This document shows, in pieces, positions 1 through 7,731 of a stretch of DNA of 22,997 nt. A program made the position numbers and the translations under genes. The notes under the pieces were generated by a model. That model was given only the letters and a program-made list of their open reading frames with translations, had not been told where the DNA came from and searched no databases. Numbering within the stretch: position 1 is the stretch's first letter; each line of letters starts with the position of its first letter. The stretch comes from a virus. The stretch is taken from IMG/VR virus record IMGVR_UViG_3300037294_000209, positions 1 to 22,997 of that record; one strand, given 5' to 3'.

Positions 1-1
1 T

Positions 2-484
2 GTTTATAAAACACAAGCAGTTATAAATATCGGAGTATCTGAAAATACTGTTGGTACGGAAGCGACACCAGGTAGAATAGATTTTAGTATACGAGATGAC
101 AACGGCACATTCAACACTTCGTTTGCTCGTTTAGAATCAAACGGAGTATTTACTGCACCAGCAATTCAATCACTAGGCATAACAACTACAGTCAAAAATT
201 CACTACTTGCTAAAGTAAGTGGCGGATTAGGTTTACAAGGCACAATAGTATACGATACTACACTTGCTGGATTAAGTTATTATCACGGTACAGATGGATG
301 GAACAACATACTAACTGGAAATAAACCAGTTGAAACTACATCATTCATTAAGCCAGGTGTATATGCTGATAACACTGCTAGAGATGCAGTAATTACTACT
401 CCAACAGCAGGTATGATGGTGTTTAATACAACAGGTACTAAGTTCCAAGGCTACACTGGATCAGCCTGGGTAGACTTAAACTAA
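2..484 (+). CDS. C-terminal part of a phage structural (tail/fibre-like) protein, 5' truncated
   Basis: The frame is open from the window edge to TAA at 482-484, giving 160 residues with no start codon needed; the gene begins upstream. The translation is rich in Thr, Ser, Gly and Asn, with short beta-strand-like runs and no catalytic motif. It ends in GMMVFNTTGTKFQGYTGSAW followed by VDLN, a C-terminal signature common in phage fibre, whisker and adhesin-like proteins (established pattern). I infer a trimeric beta-rich virion protein at the distal end of a tail or neck fibre. It is the only virion-type gene in the window and marks the end of a structural block before the enzyme island. A strong hairpin terminator follows within 20 bases. 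The exact structural role cannot be told from this fragment. Confidence 0.75.
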   Translation, partial: VYKTQAVINIGVSENTVGTEATPGRIDFSIRDDNGTFNTSFARLESNGVFTAPAIQSLGITTTVKNSLLAKVSGGLGLQGTIVYDTTLAGLSYYHGTDGWNNILTGNKPVETTSFIKPGVYADNTARDAVITTPTAGMMVFNTTGTKFQGYTGSAWVDLN

Positions 485-487
485 TAA

Positions 488-1093
488 CTAAACTTTATAA
501 TTAAAAAAGTCTACGTCTCGTGCGTGGACTTTTTTTATGGCTGCAATACTTGCGCTATTGAAATGCTCTTTGAACTCCCAATGATCGTATCCTACAATGT
601 TAGGTAATGGCAAGTTACAACCTAAGTACTCTTGTACAGTTTTTAAATCTTCTTCTAGGGTTTCTGCTTTACATATATAATCAACCCATTCGTTGTTTAC
701 ATTAATAAAGTCTACTTGATTCGTAAAGCGATTAAACCATCTTGGAAATTCAAAAGGTATATCAGGATTGCAATAGTCAGCAACCCATTCATTGATAGGC
801 TTTAGTTCTAGTACAGTTTGTCCATTCCAGTCTAACCAATATCCTTCGTCACGCACTTTGCGGTATAAGCTAAAAACTCTTTGCCACGGGTTGCGTACTA
901 CAGTTATTGTCTTAGCATTTGGATAGTGTTCACGTACCATGCCTAAGTGCGGATGATCAACCATCCAATCTACGTGAGATAGTACATTAAAGTTAGGATG
1001 TAACCAATCTGAGATAACCTTCTTCATTGCCATGCCAGTTCTAGGAACATGGACATATGCTAGTTCAGGCTTTTCTATATAAAATGTACCCAT
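488..1093 (-). CDS. Sulfotransferase family protein
   Basis: 201 residues. Residues 15-25 (HVPRTGMAMKK) match the 5'-phosphosulfate-binding loop of PAPS-dependent sulfotransferases, and residues 67-80 (RNPWQRVFSLYRKV) match the 3'-phosphate-binding motif RNPxxRxxSxY with R67 and S75. The enzyme should transfer sulfate from PAPS to a hydroxyl or amine; the acceptor is unknown. No signal peptide is seen, so it probably acts in the cytoplasm. The length is short but normal for phage or bacterial members of the Sulfotransfer_2-like group. The start codon shares one base with the stop of the upstream desaturase gene (TAATG), so the two are probably translationally coupled. Its last codons form one side of the hairpin at 503-535. 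Class confidence is good; substrate is open. Confidence 0.8.
   Translation of the reverse strand: MGTFYIEKPELAYVHVPRTGMAMKKVISDWLHPNFNVLSHVDWMVDHPHLGMVREHYPNAKTITVVRNPWQRVFSLYRKVRDEGYWLDWNGQTVLELKPINEWVADYCNPDIPFEFPRWFNRFTNQVDFINVNNEWVDYICKAETLEEDLKTVQEYLGCNLPLPNIVGYDHWEFKEHFNSASIAAIKKVHARDVDFFNYKV
503..535. terminator. Bidirectional hairpin terminator between convergent genes
   Basis: A 13-bp stem (503-515 with 523-535, one T-G wobble) closes a 7-base loop. The stem begins with six A and ends in a run of T, so it reads as an intrinsic terminator on both strands. It terminates the structural gene ending at 484. On the minus strand it lies inside the last codons of the sulfotransferase gene, whose stop codon (490-488) is about 13 bases past the T-run. 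It is the clearest terminator seen in the window. Confidence 0.8.
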
Positions 1094-1863
1094 TAGTCAA
1101 TCTTAATTAATTTAATTAATGATCCCATTAAGTCCCACTCCCACCATTTTTCTCCAGTGTGATAATTTGCAGGCTTTGCATGATGGTTGTTATGCCATCC
1201 TTCACCTAAACTAACAATGTTAGCAATCCAACTATTAGAACTATGATCCTTTGTTTCGTGATTTCTGTAGCCATGATAGTGTCCAAGCACATTAACTACG
1301 CCTATTAGATGCACTGTCATGCTTGCAGGAACAACATATGCAAATAACCATAGTGCAGGATCTATTAATAGTAATACAGCAGAAAATGCAAATATAATTT
1401 TAAAGTAGTTTTTAAAGATAAACTTATGTGTAGGACTACGCATCAAGTCTTTAATATACCTTACTGGGATAGCTGGTACTTTCCAATCGTATCCTAGCCA
1501 AACTTTAATTGCTTCTTTAAAATTAAACTTGCCATCAGCCCACGAACTATGCGGATCGCCTTCTCTATCTGATTGTGCATGGTGTTGTCTGTGTAAAGCT
1601 ACCCAACTCATTGTAGGTCCTACTGTGCTAATAACGCTAATGTAACTTAGTATAGTTTCTAACCAAGGGTATGTTTTAAAACTTCTATGTGTTAGTAATC
1701 TATGCAGAGTTATAACACTGCTAATAGGTCCAATAATTAACCAAGAAATTGCAGCAATTGCAAATAGGTAATACTGTTGTGTGTACACTGCATATACAAC
1801 TGCCGGTATGGTTACTACGTGATTGAATCCTTGTAACAGTCTTACTTTGGTGTTTAAATTCAT
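1093..1863 (-). CDS. Acyl-lipid/acyl-CoA fatty acid desaturase (membrane di-iron)
   Basis: 256 residues. Three histidine boxes are complete: HRLLTH (54-59), HRQHH (91-95) and HNNHH (224-228), the ligand set of membrane stearoyl/acyl desaturases. Hydrophobic segments at about 13-52 and 153-192 give the usual two pairs of membrane helices. The family inserts a cis double bond into an acyl chain, using O2 and ferredoxin or cytochrome b5 as electron donor; phage members are about this length and have no fused cytochrome domain. The gene overlaps its upstream neighbour by ATGA (1860-1863) and is coupled to the sulfotransferase downstream. A phage desaturase probably alters host membrane fluidity or supplies an unsaturated acyl group; that role is inferred. 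Confidence 0.93.
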   Translation of the reverse strand: MNLNTKVRLLQGFNHVVTIPAVVYAVYTQQYYLFAIAAISWLIIGPISSVITLHRLLTHRSFKTYPWLETILSYISVISTVGPTMSWVALHRQHHAQSDREGDPHSSWADGKFNFKEAIKVWLGYDWKVPAIPVRYIKDLMRSPTHKFIFKNYFKIIFAFSAVLLLIDPALWLFAYVVPASMTVHLIGVVNVLGHYHGYRNHETKDHSSNSWIANIVSLGEGWHNNHHAKPANYHTGEKWWEWDLMGSLIKLIKID

Positions 1864-2480
1864 TTGCCTTCCTCTAACTTACTCCATTCAGCATGAGTAA
1901 TTGTCTTTGGTGCCCAGTTGTCAAAGGCACCTTGTGTTGTCTCTTTCCATACAAAATTTTGCCAACACTTTTGTACGGGCCACGGGCAAGTTTGTATATA
2001 TCCATTTGTTCCTAATGCCCATGCGCCTTCACTGGCAATGTCCATGTGCTTACACCATACTTTCCAAAATCCTCTGTTAGGTCTTGCAGGACGATTTTGC
2101 ATTGTGATTAAGTACACTTCATACGTATTTACTTCTTCTAGTGCATCTATTAGTTTACAGGTACAACGAAAGCCGTCTGTCATATCTGTAGCAGTCATTC
2201 TAAAGTCTGGAAAAGTGTACAGTCTGTTAATTTGTTTAGCAACATTAGGAGGATATATACTGTCGTTAAACACACCTCCCATTACCATAGGTTTTCCCGT
2301 GCTGATTTGGTAAAGTACACCGTAGCCTGTGTGTTCTTCTACTTTTAAATTATCTTTAATATAATTATTGCGAAGCCAGTTATCTTCCTCTAAGCAAATA
2401 TCTCTTACTTTTTCAAACTCAGGTGTAGACTCGTAATAAATTTTGACATGCGTGTCTGTTAAATCGTATCTGTATCCCAT
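1860..2480 (-). CDS. Conserved phage protein, possibly GNAT-like acyltransferase
   Basis: An upstream ATG at 2537 would overlap the divergent gene that starts at 2519, so I take the ATG at 2480 (206 residues), just after the promoter gap. No clear motif is visible. The pattern of a beta-strand region (GYGVLYQ...KPMVMGGVF) followed by a helix, a second strand (YEVYLITMQNR) and a Trp-rich C-terminus is reminiscent of GNAT N-acetyltransferases, but I do not see a convincing acetyl-CoA pyrophosphate loop. It is first in the operon with the desaturase and sulfotransferase, with an ATGA overlap to the desaturase. No Shine-Dalgarno sequence precedes the start. The function is unassigned. Confidence 0.65.
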   Translation of the reverse strand: MGYRYDLTDTHVKIYYESTPEFEKVRDICLEEDNWLRNNYIKDNLKVEEHTGYGVLYQISTGKPMVMGGVFNDSIYPPNVAKQINRLYTFPDFRMTATDMTDGFRCTCKLIDALEEVNTYEVYLITMQNRPARPNRGFWKVWCKHMDIASEGAWALGTNGYIQTCPWPVQKCWQNFVWKETTQGAFDNWAPKTITHAEWSKLEEGK

Positions 2481-2487
2481 TGTAACG

Positions 2488-2495
2488 TATTTACA
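2488..2495 (-). promoter_or_regulatory. Candidate late promoter -10 box (TGTAAATA) for the 2480 operon
   Basis: Read on the minus strand, TGTAAATA differs by one base from the T4 late consensus TATAAATA. It ends 8 bases before the ATG at 2480, which would make the leader very short or absent. It overlaps the plus-strand box at 2494-2501 by two bases. Weak on its own; supported by position in a 38-base divergent gap. Confidence 0.35.
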
Positions 2496-2501
2496 TAAAT
2501 A
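2494..2501 (+). promoter_or_regulatory. Candidate T4-type late promoter (CATAAATA)
   Basis: CATAAATA is one base from the T4 late octamer. A start site about 6 bases downstream would leave a short leader holding a good Shine-Dalgarno (AGAGGAG, about 2508-2514) before ATG 2519. It sits in the 38-base gap between divergent operons, as expected for the promoter of the 2519-6479 operon. Confidence 0.6.
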
Positions 2502-2518
2502 TTTTTCAGAGGAGTCCG

Positions 2519-3121
2519 ATGTTGGATACTGTAACAAAACTAAATTTTAAATTAGGTATTAACGAACTACGCCAATACTACGACAAATTAAACACAGACT
2601 ACCAACATTTAGATTGGAGTTGGGAGAAGTGTGGCAATGATATTGTCAAACAATGGCGAGATGCTGCTTACGAAGATCCTGCTAACTTATTAACACACGG
2701 CTGGGCTATACAAAGTAATTTAAAAGATATTACAATACCGTGTCCTCCTTGGAATATTAGCAAACACGAAACAGTAGATTATCGTAATACAGAATTAGCA
2801 TTTGGTATAATTAGTCGTTTGCAAGATAAGATACCGTTTGGGTATCGCTGGGCAGTAAGTGTGCAGCCGCCAGGTGGCAAGGTTACCGAGCATACTGATG
2901 CAGAAGACGAATACACTGTGTGGTTGCCTATTCACACTAGCGGTCCTGCAATAACATTTGACAAAGAATACGAACTAATTGCAGATGGAAGTGCTTATTT
3001 GTTAAACACTACAAATCCGCATCACACATTTAATTCTAGTAATGAAGACAGAGTTACTATTATTTTTAGATTAAAACAAGATAAACTCAACGACTTAATA
3101 TCTTTAGAAGGAACTATATGA
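2519..3121 (+). CDS. 2OG-Fe(II) oxygenase, aspartyl/asparaginyl hydroxylase-like
   Basis: 200 residues. The iron ligands are visible as H125-T-D127 in GGKVTEHTDAEDEYTVWLPI and H168 in the HxxxN arrangement (HHTFN), followed by R178 (EDRVTIIF) for the 2-oxoglutarate carboxylate. This is the double-stranded beta-helix pattern of AspH-like hydroxylases. It should hydroxylate an unactivated C-H bond in a small molecule or peptide, with 2OG and O2 as cosubstrates. It opens a five-gene operon with a strong ribosome site and overlaps the next gene by ATGA. The N-terminal 100 residues are a helical segment shared only loosely with the other oxygenases here. Substrate unknown. Confidence 0.8.
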   Translation: MLDTVTKLNFKLGINELRQYYDKLNTDYQHLDWSWEKCGNDIVKQWRDAAYEDPANLLTHGWAIQSNLKDITIPCPPWNISKHETVDYRNTELAFGIISRLQDKIPFGYRWAVSVQPPGGKVTEHTDAEDEYTVWLPIHTSGPAITFDKEYELIADGSAYLLNTTNPHHTFNSSNEDRVTIIFRLKQDKLNDLISLEGTI

Positions 3122-3762
3122 AACATCTAGCATACTTGCCTATAGATATTGATGTAGAATGGCCTAACGAAGAATTGCTGTTGCAATGGTTCGAAAATCA
3201 TAAATTGTTAGATAACGACTATTGGGAGTTAACTTCAAACCGGCATGCATGGGCAATGACTTCAACTTGTAAGGAACCTAAAGACTGGCGTAGGTTTGAT
3301 AAAGAAATGTGGGACAATCGTAGAACTGACGGAGTAAACGAAGGCTTATTTTTTCATCCTGGATTTGAGGAAACATTTCCTAGTCTTGCTAACTGTATCA
3401 AACAATTGCCATTTAAGCAATTAACAGTAAGTGGTATGCTTTATCAATTAGGACCCATTCCAAATCATCAAGATGCACACGATCCGCATAATCCGGCAGA
3501 ACCTAGACGTTATACAATTTATTTAACAGACCCTAAACATAATACGTTTTATTTTAGTAAAGAAGAAAACGGAGAAAAACACTATCCAAATATACAGAGT
3601 CCGTGCTTTGCATTTAATAATAACAATGTATGGCATGGAGCAGTAGAAACACATCGACCAAAAATAATATTGACTACTGCTGGTATTATAGATAATGATA
3701 AACATAACGCATTAATTAACCGTAGCTTAGAAAGGTACAACAACAAGGCATTATACATATGA
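3118..3762 (+). CDS. 2OG-Fe(II) oxygenase-like protein
   Basis: 214 residues. H117-Q-D119 (GPIPNHQDAHDPHNP) and the distal H173 (NNNVWHGAVETHRPKIILTT) fit a 2-His-1-Asp iron site; R180 or K182 could bind 2OG. The core strand RRYTIYLTDPKHNTFYF matches the beta-helix strand that follows the HxD motif in these enzymes. ATGA overlaps join it to both neighbours, so it should be made in step with them. It is diverged from the 2519 gene and not a simple tandem duplicate. A good ribosome site (AGAAGGA) precedes the ATG. Fold assignment is fairly secure, substrate unknown. Confidence 0.72.
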   Translation: MKHLAYLPIDIDVEWPNEELLLQWFENHKLLDNDYWELTSNRHAWAMTSTCKEPKDWRRFDKEMWDNRRTDGVNEGLFFHPGFEETFPSLANCIKQLPFKQLTVSGMLYQLGPIPNHQDAHDPHNPAEPRRYTIYLTDPKHNTFYFSKEENGEKHYPNIQSPCFAFNNNNVWHGAVETHRPKIILTTAGIIDNDKHNALINRSLERYNNKALYI

Positions 3763-4466
3763 ACTACGATTACTACTGGAATGACATACCAGGCGAAGGG
3801 AAATGTCGTAACAATTTAATTTACACAAGTCTTATGAGAGAAGATAGACAGTTGTTTTGTCAATGGTTTTACAATGATGCTGTTTATCACAAAGGACAAA
3901 ACGAAGTACTTGATCCTGCATTAATGACAGAAAAGTGGAATCGAGAAGTTAAGTATTCACAACTAATGGCCGAAGAATATCCGCAGCATGTTCCTAACAT
4001 ATTTAAAGTCGATGCACAAGAACAAAAATTATACCTTAGTGTTGACGGGATTGACTTTTGGAATCGTGCTAACTGCACTGTAGCAAATTACGATAGTGTG
4101 CTGCCAGACTGGAGAGAACAAATGCTTGAGATATTACAAGCATACAAAGATGTAGGATTATACAAATATAGCCTACATCCTAGCAGTTACTTTATAGTAG
4201 ACGGAAAATTAAAAAGTTTTAATCATTTTTTCTGCTATCACGAAAGTGAAGGTTCAATTAAGATTTCAGATCATGCTAGTCATATATACAGTACAAGACA
4301 AGATATAATGCGTACACAAATAGAGACTATGGGCATAAGTTGGGATGAGCCAGAATCGTTAAATACATTACAACATTTATGTTTTGAAAGTTTTAGAAAA
4401 AACTATACTGACGACTTTATAGATGCAGCAAAACAAATATACAATAAAGGAACTAATAATTGTTAG
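3759..4466 (+). CDS. Kinase-fold-like protein, probably without kinase activity
   Basis: 235 residues, no confident family. The central region resembles the C-lobe of aminoglycoside/LPS-type kinases: a helix (WREQMLEILQAYKDVGLYKY), then SLHPSSYFIVDGKLKSFNHFF (about 138-158), which lines up with the family pattern HxDLHPxNhhhxDGxhxhIDF. At the positions where the catalytic Asp, the metal-binding Asn and the DFG-type Asp are expected there are Ser, Ser and Asn. If the alignment is right, this is a pseudokinase or a nucleotide-binding scaffold. It lies between 2OG oxygenases and a radical SAM gene, overlapping the first by ATGA and the second by 7 bases. The call is an inference from pattern; a plain hypothetical protein is the fallback. 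Confidence 0.6.
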   Translation: MNYDYYWNDIPGEGKCRNNLIYTSLMREDRQLFCQWFYNDAVYHKGQNEVLDPALMTEKWNREVKYSQLMAEEYPQHVPNIFKVDAQEQKLYLSVDGIDFWNRANCTVANYDSVLPDWREQMLEILQAYKDVGLYKYSLHPSSYFIVDGKLKSFNHFFCYHESEGSIKISDHASHIYSTRQDIMRTQIETMGISWDEPESLNTLQHLCFESFRKNYTDDFIDAAKQIYNKGTNNC

Positions 4467-5668
4467 ATCAAATTAAAATAGTTGGTATAAATCAATTTAC
4501 GCAGAACGCAATTGATACTATACGTTCTGCAATAGAAGACGTCGATGGTAATGAACTGTTGCCCACTGTTAGTCTATGCCAGCACTGTCATTATCATGTT
4601 CCGGCATTACGCTATCACAAAAATAATCAAGTATTTATAGCCAAACATTGTGAAACACACGGTACAAGTCACCACATGATTGAAAGTGATTACGAATTTT
4701 ATCGTAATATATACTATACCCAAGATAACCCTCAATACAACTTTAACGGCGGAGTGCTAATAGAAGTAACTGACAGGTGCAATTTAGCCTGTCCGCATTG
4801 TTATCACGAACCTGATAATGCACTTACAGATCAATCAGCTGAAAAAATTATTTCACAAATTAAAAAGTGGCCCCTTGGCGAAGATGCTATACATCGCGTC
4901 ATCCTTAGTGGAGCAGAGCCAACTTTACGTAAGGACTTTAATAGTCTTGTTGAACAAATTAATGCTTTAGATCCTAGTATTACTGTGTCTGTAATGACTA
5001 ACGGTATTCGTTTTTCAGATAGAAACTATGTAAAGTCGGCAATTGCAAGCGGATTAAGTAGTGTTAACATAGGATTGAATCATCCAAGTTATAATGATCA
5101 CAAAGTAATTAGAAGAAAACAACTTGAAGCCATTCATAATGCACATGCAGAAGGATTACATATAAGTTATATCAGTTATACTATGATGACTCTAGGAGAA
5201 GTTGACTTTATAATGAACGAAATATGTAGCAACGAATGGCGAAGTAAAAACTTTAGAATTCGTTACGGAAGCGATATTGGTCGTAATCCTGGACAAGTGC
5301 GTATATTTGTTAGTGACGTATACAAAGCAATCGAACAATGGTGTAAGGATAATAATAAATTATTTGAAAGAATTGTAGAAGCTGACAATAATATATATCA
5401 TGTTATGGCTAAAATAGACGGCAAAGACATAAGAATTATTCAATGGTGTGACGAAACAGATATTGATATGGAAGAACTTCGCTCTGGACCATGGTGCGAT
5501 TTTGTGCCAGGTGGTATAACAAATTTCTTACATCAAATTATTAGAAGAGACGCTTGGAAAAATAAAGGCAATACCCTTCCTGACAGTCCAATCGAACGAT
5601 ATATGTTTACTAGAAATCCAACTAAAGAACCATTAGATTTATTAACAGTATATAAAAAAGAGAAGTAG
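4460..5668 (+). CDS. Radical SAM enzyme with N-terminal zinc-ribbon-like region (Tes/MJ0619-like)
   Basis: 402 residues. The [4Fe-4S] motif is C107-x3-C111-x2-C114 (CNLACPHC), followed by SGAEPT (150-155) in place of the usual GGEP loop. The N-terminus carries CQHCHYHVPA (C40, C43) and AKHCETHG (C64, H67) followed by SDYEFYR. This layout, CxxCxxxxPA...C..HG...SD..(F/L)Y, is typical of the family that includes archaeal tetraether synthase Tes and the MJ0619 pterin methylase (family knowledge). Further Cys at WCDE and WCDF near the C-terminus may bind an auxiliary cluster. At 402 residues it is shorter than Tes. The start is TTG at 4460, preceded by AAAGGA and overlapping the previous stop by 7 bases. 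Reaction unknown; unusual C-C bond formation or methylation is plausible. Confidence 0.82.
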   Translation: MLDQIKIVGINQFTQNAIDTIRSAIEDVDGNELLPTVSLCQHCHYHVPALRYHKNNQVFIAKHCETHGTSHHMIESDYEFYRNIYYTQDNPQYNFNGGVLIEVTDRCNLACPHCYHEPDNALTDQSAEKIISQIKKWPLGEDAIHRVILSGAEPTLRKDFNSLVEQINALDPSITVSVMTNGIRFSDRNYVKSAIASGLSSVNIGLNHPSYNDHKVIRRKQLEAIHNAHAEGLHISYISYTMMTLGEVDFIMNEICSNEWRSKNFRIRYGSDIGRNPGQVRIFVSDVYKAIEQWCKDNNKLFERIVEADNNIYHVMAKIDGKDIRIIQWCDETDIDMEELRSGPWCDFVPGGITNFLHQIIRRDAWKNKGNTLPDSPIERYMFTRNPTKEPLDLLTVYKKEK

Positions 5669-5669
5669 C

Positions 5670-6479
5670 ATGATTAAAGGTATTAACGGACGACCATACT
5701 TAGATATGGAACAGCACGTAGACATGGAAACGTTTGAACAATTGCAGCCAGAAATTATGCGAGGCTTTGCTGAAGCAAGATGGTTTGCAAAAGAAGGCAC
5801 TTGGATGAAACCAGGCTTTGAATTTAAAGACATGAGTTACACGCTTAATTGGAAACCTATATATGCTGCAATGGAAGAGTTCCAAGCATTGCCCGACGAT
5901 GATCCAATTAAAGTAGAGGGTATGAAAATATGGCCTACAGACTTTAAAGACTATAAGCAGCGTAATGTAATTACACGTTATCTTAAAATGGCAATGGAAG
6001 CGTACGATCCTTATATCTATTACTTCTTACACGAAGAAGGCGACTGGGATGATCGTCCTGAGGAGAAAAAAGAAACTGAAGAATCAGAGTTCTTTCCTAA
6101 TACTATGCGTTGGCTACAAGGCTTTAAGGATAATGAAATATTCAAATCATTTGGTCGAGTAATGTTTTTTCACTGCGAAGCAGATGGATTGCCATTTGAA
6201 CACAGAGACTTAGGCGCACAAAACGGCATATGGCCCAAAGACAGATACGAAGATCATAACAACGAGTTTATACATATCCGTACAGACACTCGCAATCAAT
6301 TTTATATTTGGGATCCTGACAAAAAGATGAAACACGGCATTAACACTCGTGCAGCTTTTTGGAATGATCAAGATTGGCACGGAGGGAATCGTGTTATGAG
6401 TCCTACATACGGTATGCGTATTGACGGAACGTTCACTGATGCATTTAGAGAAAAATTAAAACTAAGTGGAACTTACTAA
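5670..6479 (+). CDS. 2OG-Fe(II) oxygenase-like protein
   Basis: 269 residues, the longest of the oxygenases here. H178-R-D180 (GLPFEHRDLGAQNG) and H237 (NDQDWHGGNRV) give the iron triad, with R250 (YGMRIDG) as the likely 2OG anchor. A helical N-terminal part of about 110 residues and an acidic Lys/Glu-rich linker (about 124-140) precede the core. It starts one base after the stop of the radical SAM gene, with AGAG upstream as a ribosome site. Its 3' end overlaps the convergent gene by 18 bases, leaving no room for a dedicated terminator. The substrate may be the product of the neighbouring radical SAM enzyme; that is inference from position. Confidence 0.72.
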   Translation: MIKGINGRPYLDMEQHVDMETFEQLQPEIMRGFAEARWFAKEGTWMKPGFEFKDMSYTLNWKPIYAAMEEFQALPDDDPIKVEGMKIWPTDFKDYKQRNVITRYLKMAMEAYDPYIYYFLHEEGDWDDRPEEKKETEESEFFPNTMRWLQGFKDNEIFKSFGRVMFFHCEADGLPFEHRDLGAQNGIWPKDRYEDHNNEFIHIRTDTRNQFYIWDPDKKMKHGINTRAAFWNDQDWHGGNRVMSPTYGMRIDGTFTDAFREKLKLSGTY

Positions 6480-7031
6480 GGCTGTAAATGTAAAAAGGAA
6501 CTTAGTGCCTAGCCCGGCATTAAATCCTGCATGCCAGCTTTCTAGTTTCGGATAGCGATATATAGTACCTTGTGGTTCCATATAGAAACATTCGTCTTCG
6601 ACCATAAATGCTTGTCCTGGTTTAGGTTTATCTATAAAACAAATACATCTCATTAACTGTTCTTTAGTATACCCAACTAAATTAACATCCTCTGTTAAAC
6701 TAGGAATGTCCCAATGCCAAGGTGCGCACTTTCCAGGACGTATTTCACTAATAAAACTTTGTAATACTGTAATGTCAGCTGCAACACTAATTATTTCATT
6801 AATTTCTTTGTTGTAATGCGTACCTGGTCTGTAATGAAAGAATTCTACACTATTGCCTTTCGAGTATCCGTGTTCATCTGCTAGTTGTTTTTGTTCTAAA
6901 TGATCTTCATAAAATTCATGCCCGGGATCAAGATCTCTATTACCAGTAAACGGCATCACAGTATGTTGCATACATTCACTAATTATCGAGTCGCATATGT
7001 GAGTATCTATTTTTCCTAAATAATGTTTCAT
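6462..7031 (-). CDS. 2OG-Fe(II) oxygenase, AspH-like, with Lys in place of the 2OG Arg
   Basis: 189 residues. H106-W-D108 (CAPWHWDIPS) and H167 (ESWHAGFN, HxxxN) form the iron triad of an AspH-like beta-helix. Where the sister proteins have Arg after HxxxN to bind the 2OG carboxylate, this one has K177 (GTKFLFTF); Lys serves this role in some other 2OG oxygenases, so activity may be kept. The gene overlaps its upstream partner by ATGA (7028-7031) and the convergent plus-strand gene by 18 bases. Target unknown. Confidence 0.75.
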   Translation of the reverse strand: MKHYLGKIDTHICDSIISECMQHTVMPFTGNRDLDPGHEFYEDHLEQKQLADEHGYSKGNSVEFFHYRPGTHYNKEINEIISVAADITVLQSFISEIRPGKCAPWHWDIPSLTEDVNLVGYTKEQLMRCICFIDKPKPGQAFMVEDECFYMEPQGTIYRYPKLESWHAGFNAGLGTKFLFTFTALVSST

Positions 7032-7705
7032 GTTGCTGGTCCTACTGCTAAATTAAAATACGAAGTTTCGATTAATTTAAATTCTTCTAAATGACTACTT
7101 TCAATGTTAAACGAAACGTAGTTAGTGTTATACACAAAGCTATTTACTATTCTGTTTTTATTTGCTGCATTAAGCCAGGGACTATAAAACTCATCAAACA
7201 CATATCTGTAATCAGATTTAAGTTCCTTTAGTGTCATTGTTATATGCACAGGATCTTTTAATACATTTCTATTAAGTAATTTTCTAACTACCAACTGTAT
7301 TCTATCAATACTTCCGGTATTTACTGCACTATGCAGTTCACCGGCATTCATATCAGACCAATAGTTCGATTCTACTTGAGGATATATTAAATTAGCGTCA
7401 GTGTATAATACAAAGCTACGCTCACCTTGGATATTAAAATGATATCTATCATCCATATCTGCATGGGAAAGATATGCTTGCCCGGGGTCTAGTTTTATTA
7501 AACGTGCTTCGCCTATGTTGCTAGGTAATGTAGATACTAAGTTGTCCCATACTGTGTCTTTGTATTCTTCTTTAATAGTCCAAGCATCGTAGAAGAAGTC
7601 TCCAGTTGGCTCGTTTAACGGCAACTTAAAGTTAACATCTATATCAGCAGACTTTAACTGTTGTTTAATATCATCATTGACAAAGTATGCAGTCTGTGTT
7701 ATCAT
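7028..7705 (-). CDS. 2OG-Fe(II) oxygenase, AspH-like, with C-terminal extension
   Basis: 225 residues. H81-A-D83 (GQAYLSHADMDDRYHFNI), H125 (GELHSAVN, HxxxN) and R135 (DRIQLVV) give the complete iron and 2OG site. The GE/GD-LH strand is typical of AspH-like and proline-hydroxylase-like enzymes. About 80 residues follow the core (from 146) with no recognised motif, possibly a substrate or dimer domain. It heads a two-gene minus-strand operon. No Shine-Dalgarno is visible before its ATG, and the candidate promoter at 7711-7718 is only a few bases upstream, suggesting a very short leader. Confidence 0.78.
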   Translation of the reverse strand: MITQTAYFVNDDIKQQLKSADIDVNFKLPLNEPTGDFFYDAWTIKEEYKDTVWDNLVSTLPSNIGEARLIKLDPGQAYLSHADMDDRYHFNIQGERSFVLYTDANLIYPQVESNYWSDMNAGELHSAVNTGSIDRIQLVVRKLLNRNVLKDPVHITMTLKELKSDYRYVFDEFYSPWLNAANKNRIVNSFVYNTNYVSFNIESSHLEEFKLIETSYFNLAVGPAT

Positions 7706-7710
7706 ATATT

Positions 7711-7718
7711 TATTTATG
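7711..7718 (-). promoter_or_regulatory. Candidate late promoter (CATAAATA) for the 7705 operon
   Basis: CATAAATA on the minus strand, one base from the T4 late octamer, lies in the 39-base divergent gap 7706-7744 directly before the ATG at 7705. The predicted start site is at or next to the start codon. Confidence 0.5.
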
Positions 7719-7731
7719 TATGTACTTAATA

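Noticed and set aside
1918-2313. 131-codon plus-strand open frame
   Set aside because: Antisense to the 1860-2480 gene, Cys/Ser-rich translation with no motif, no ribosome site or promoter; a shadow frame.
6465-6530. Inverted repeat ACTAAGT...ACTTAGT near the convergent ends, considered as a terminator
   Set aside because: Seven-base arms with a loop near 30 bases and no T-run; too weak to call.
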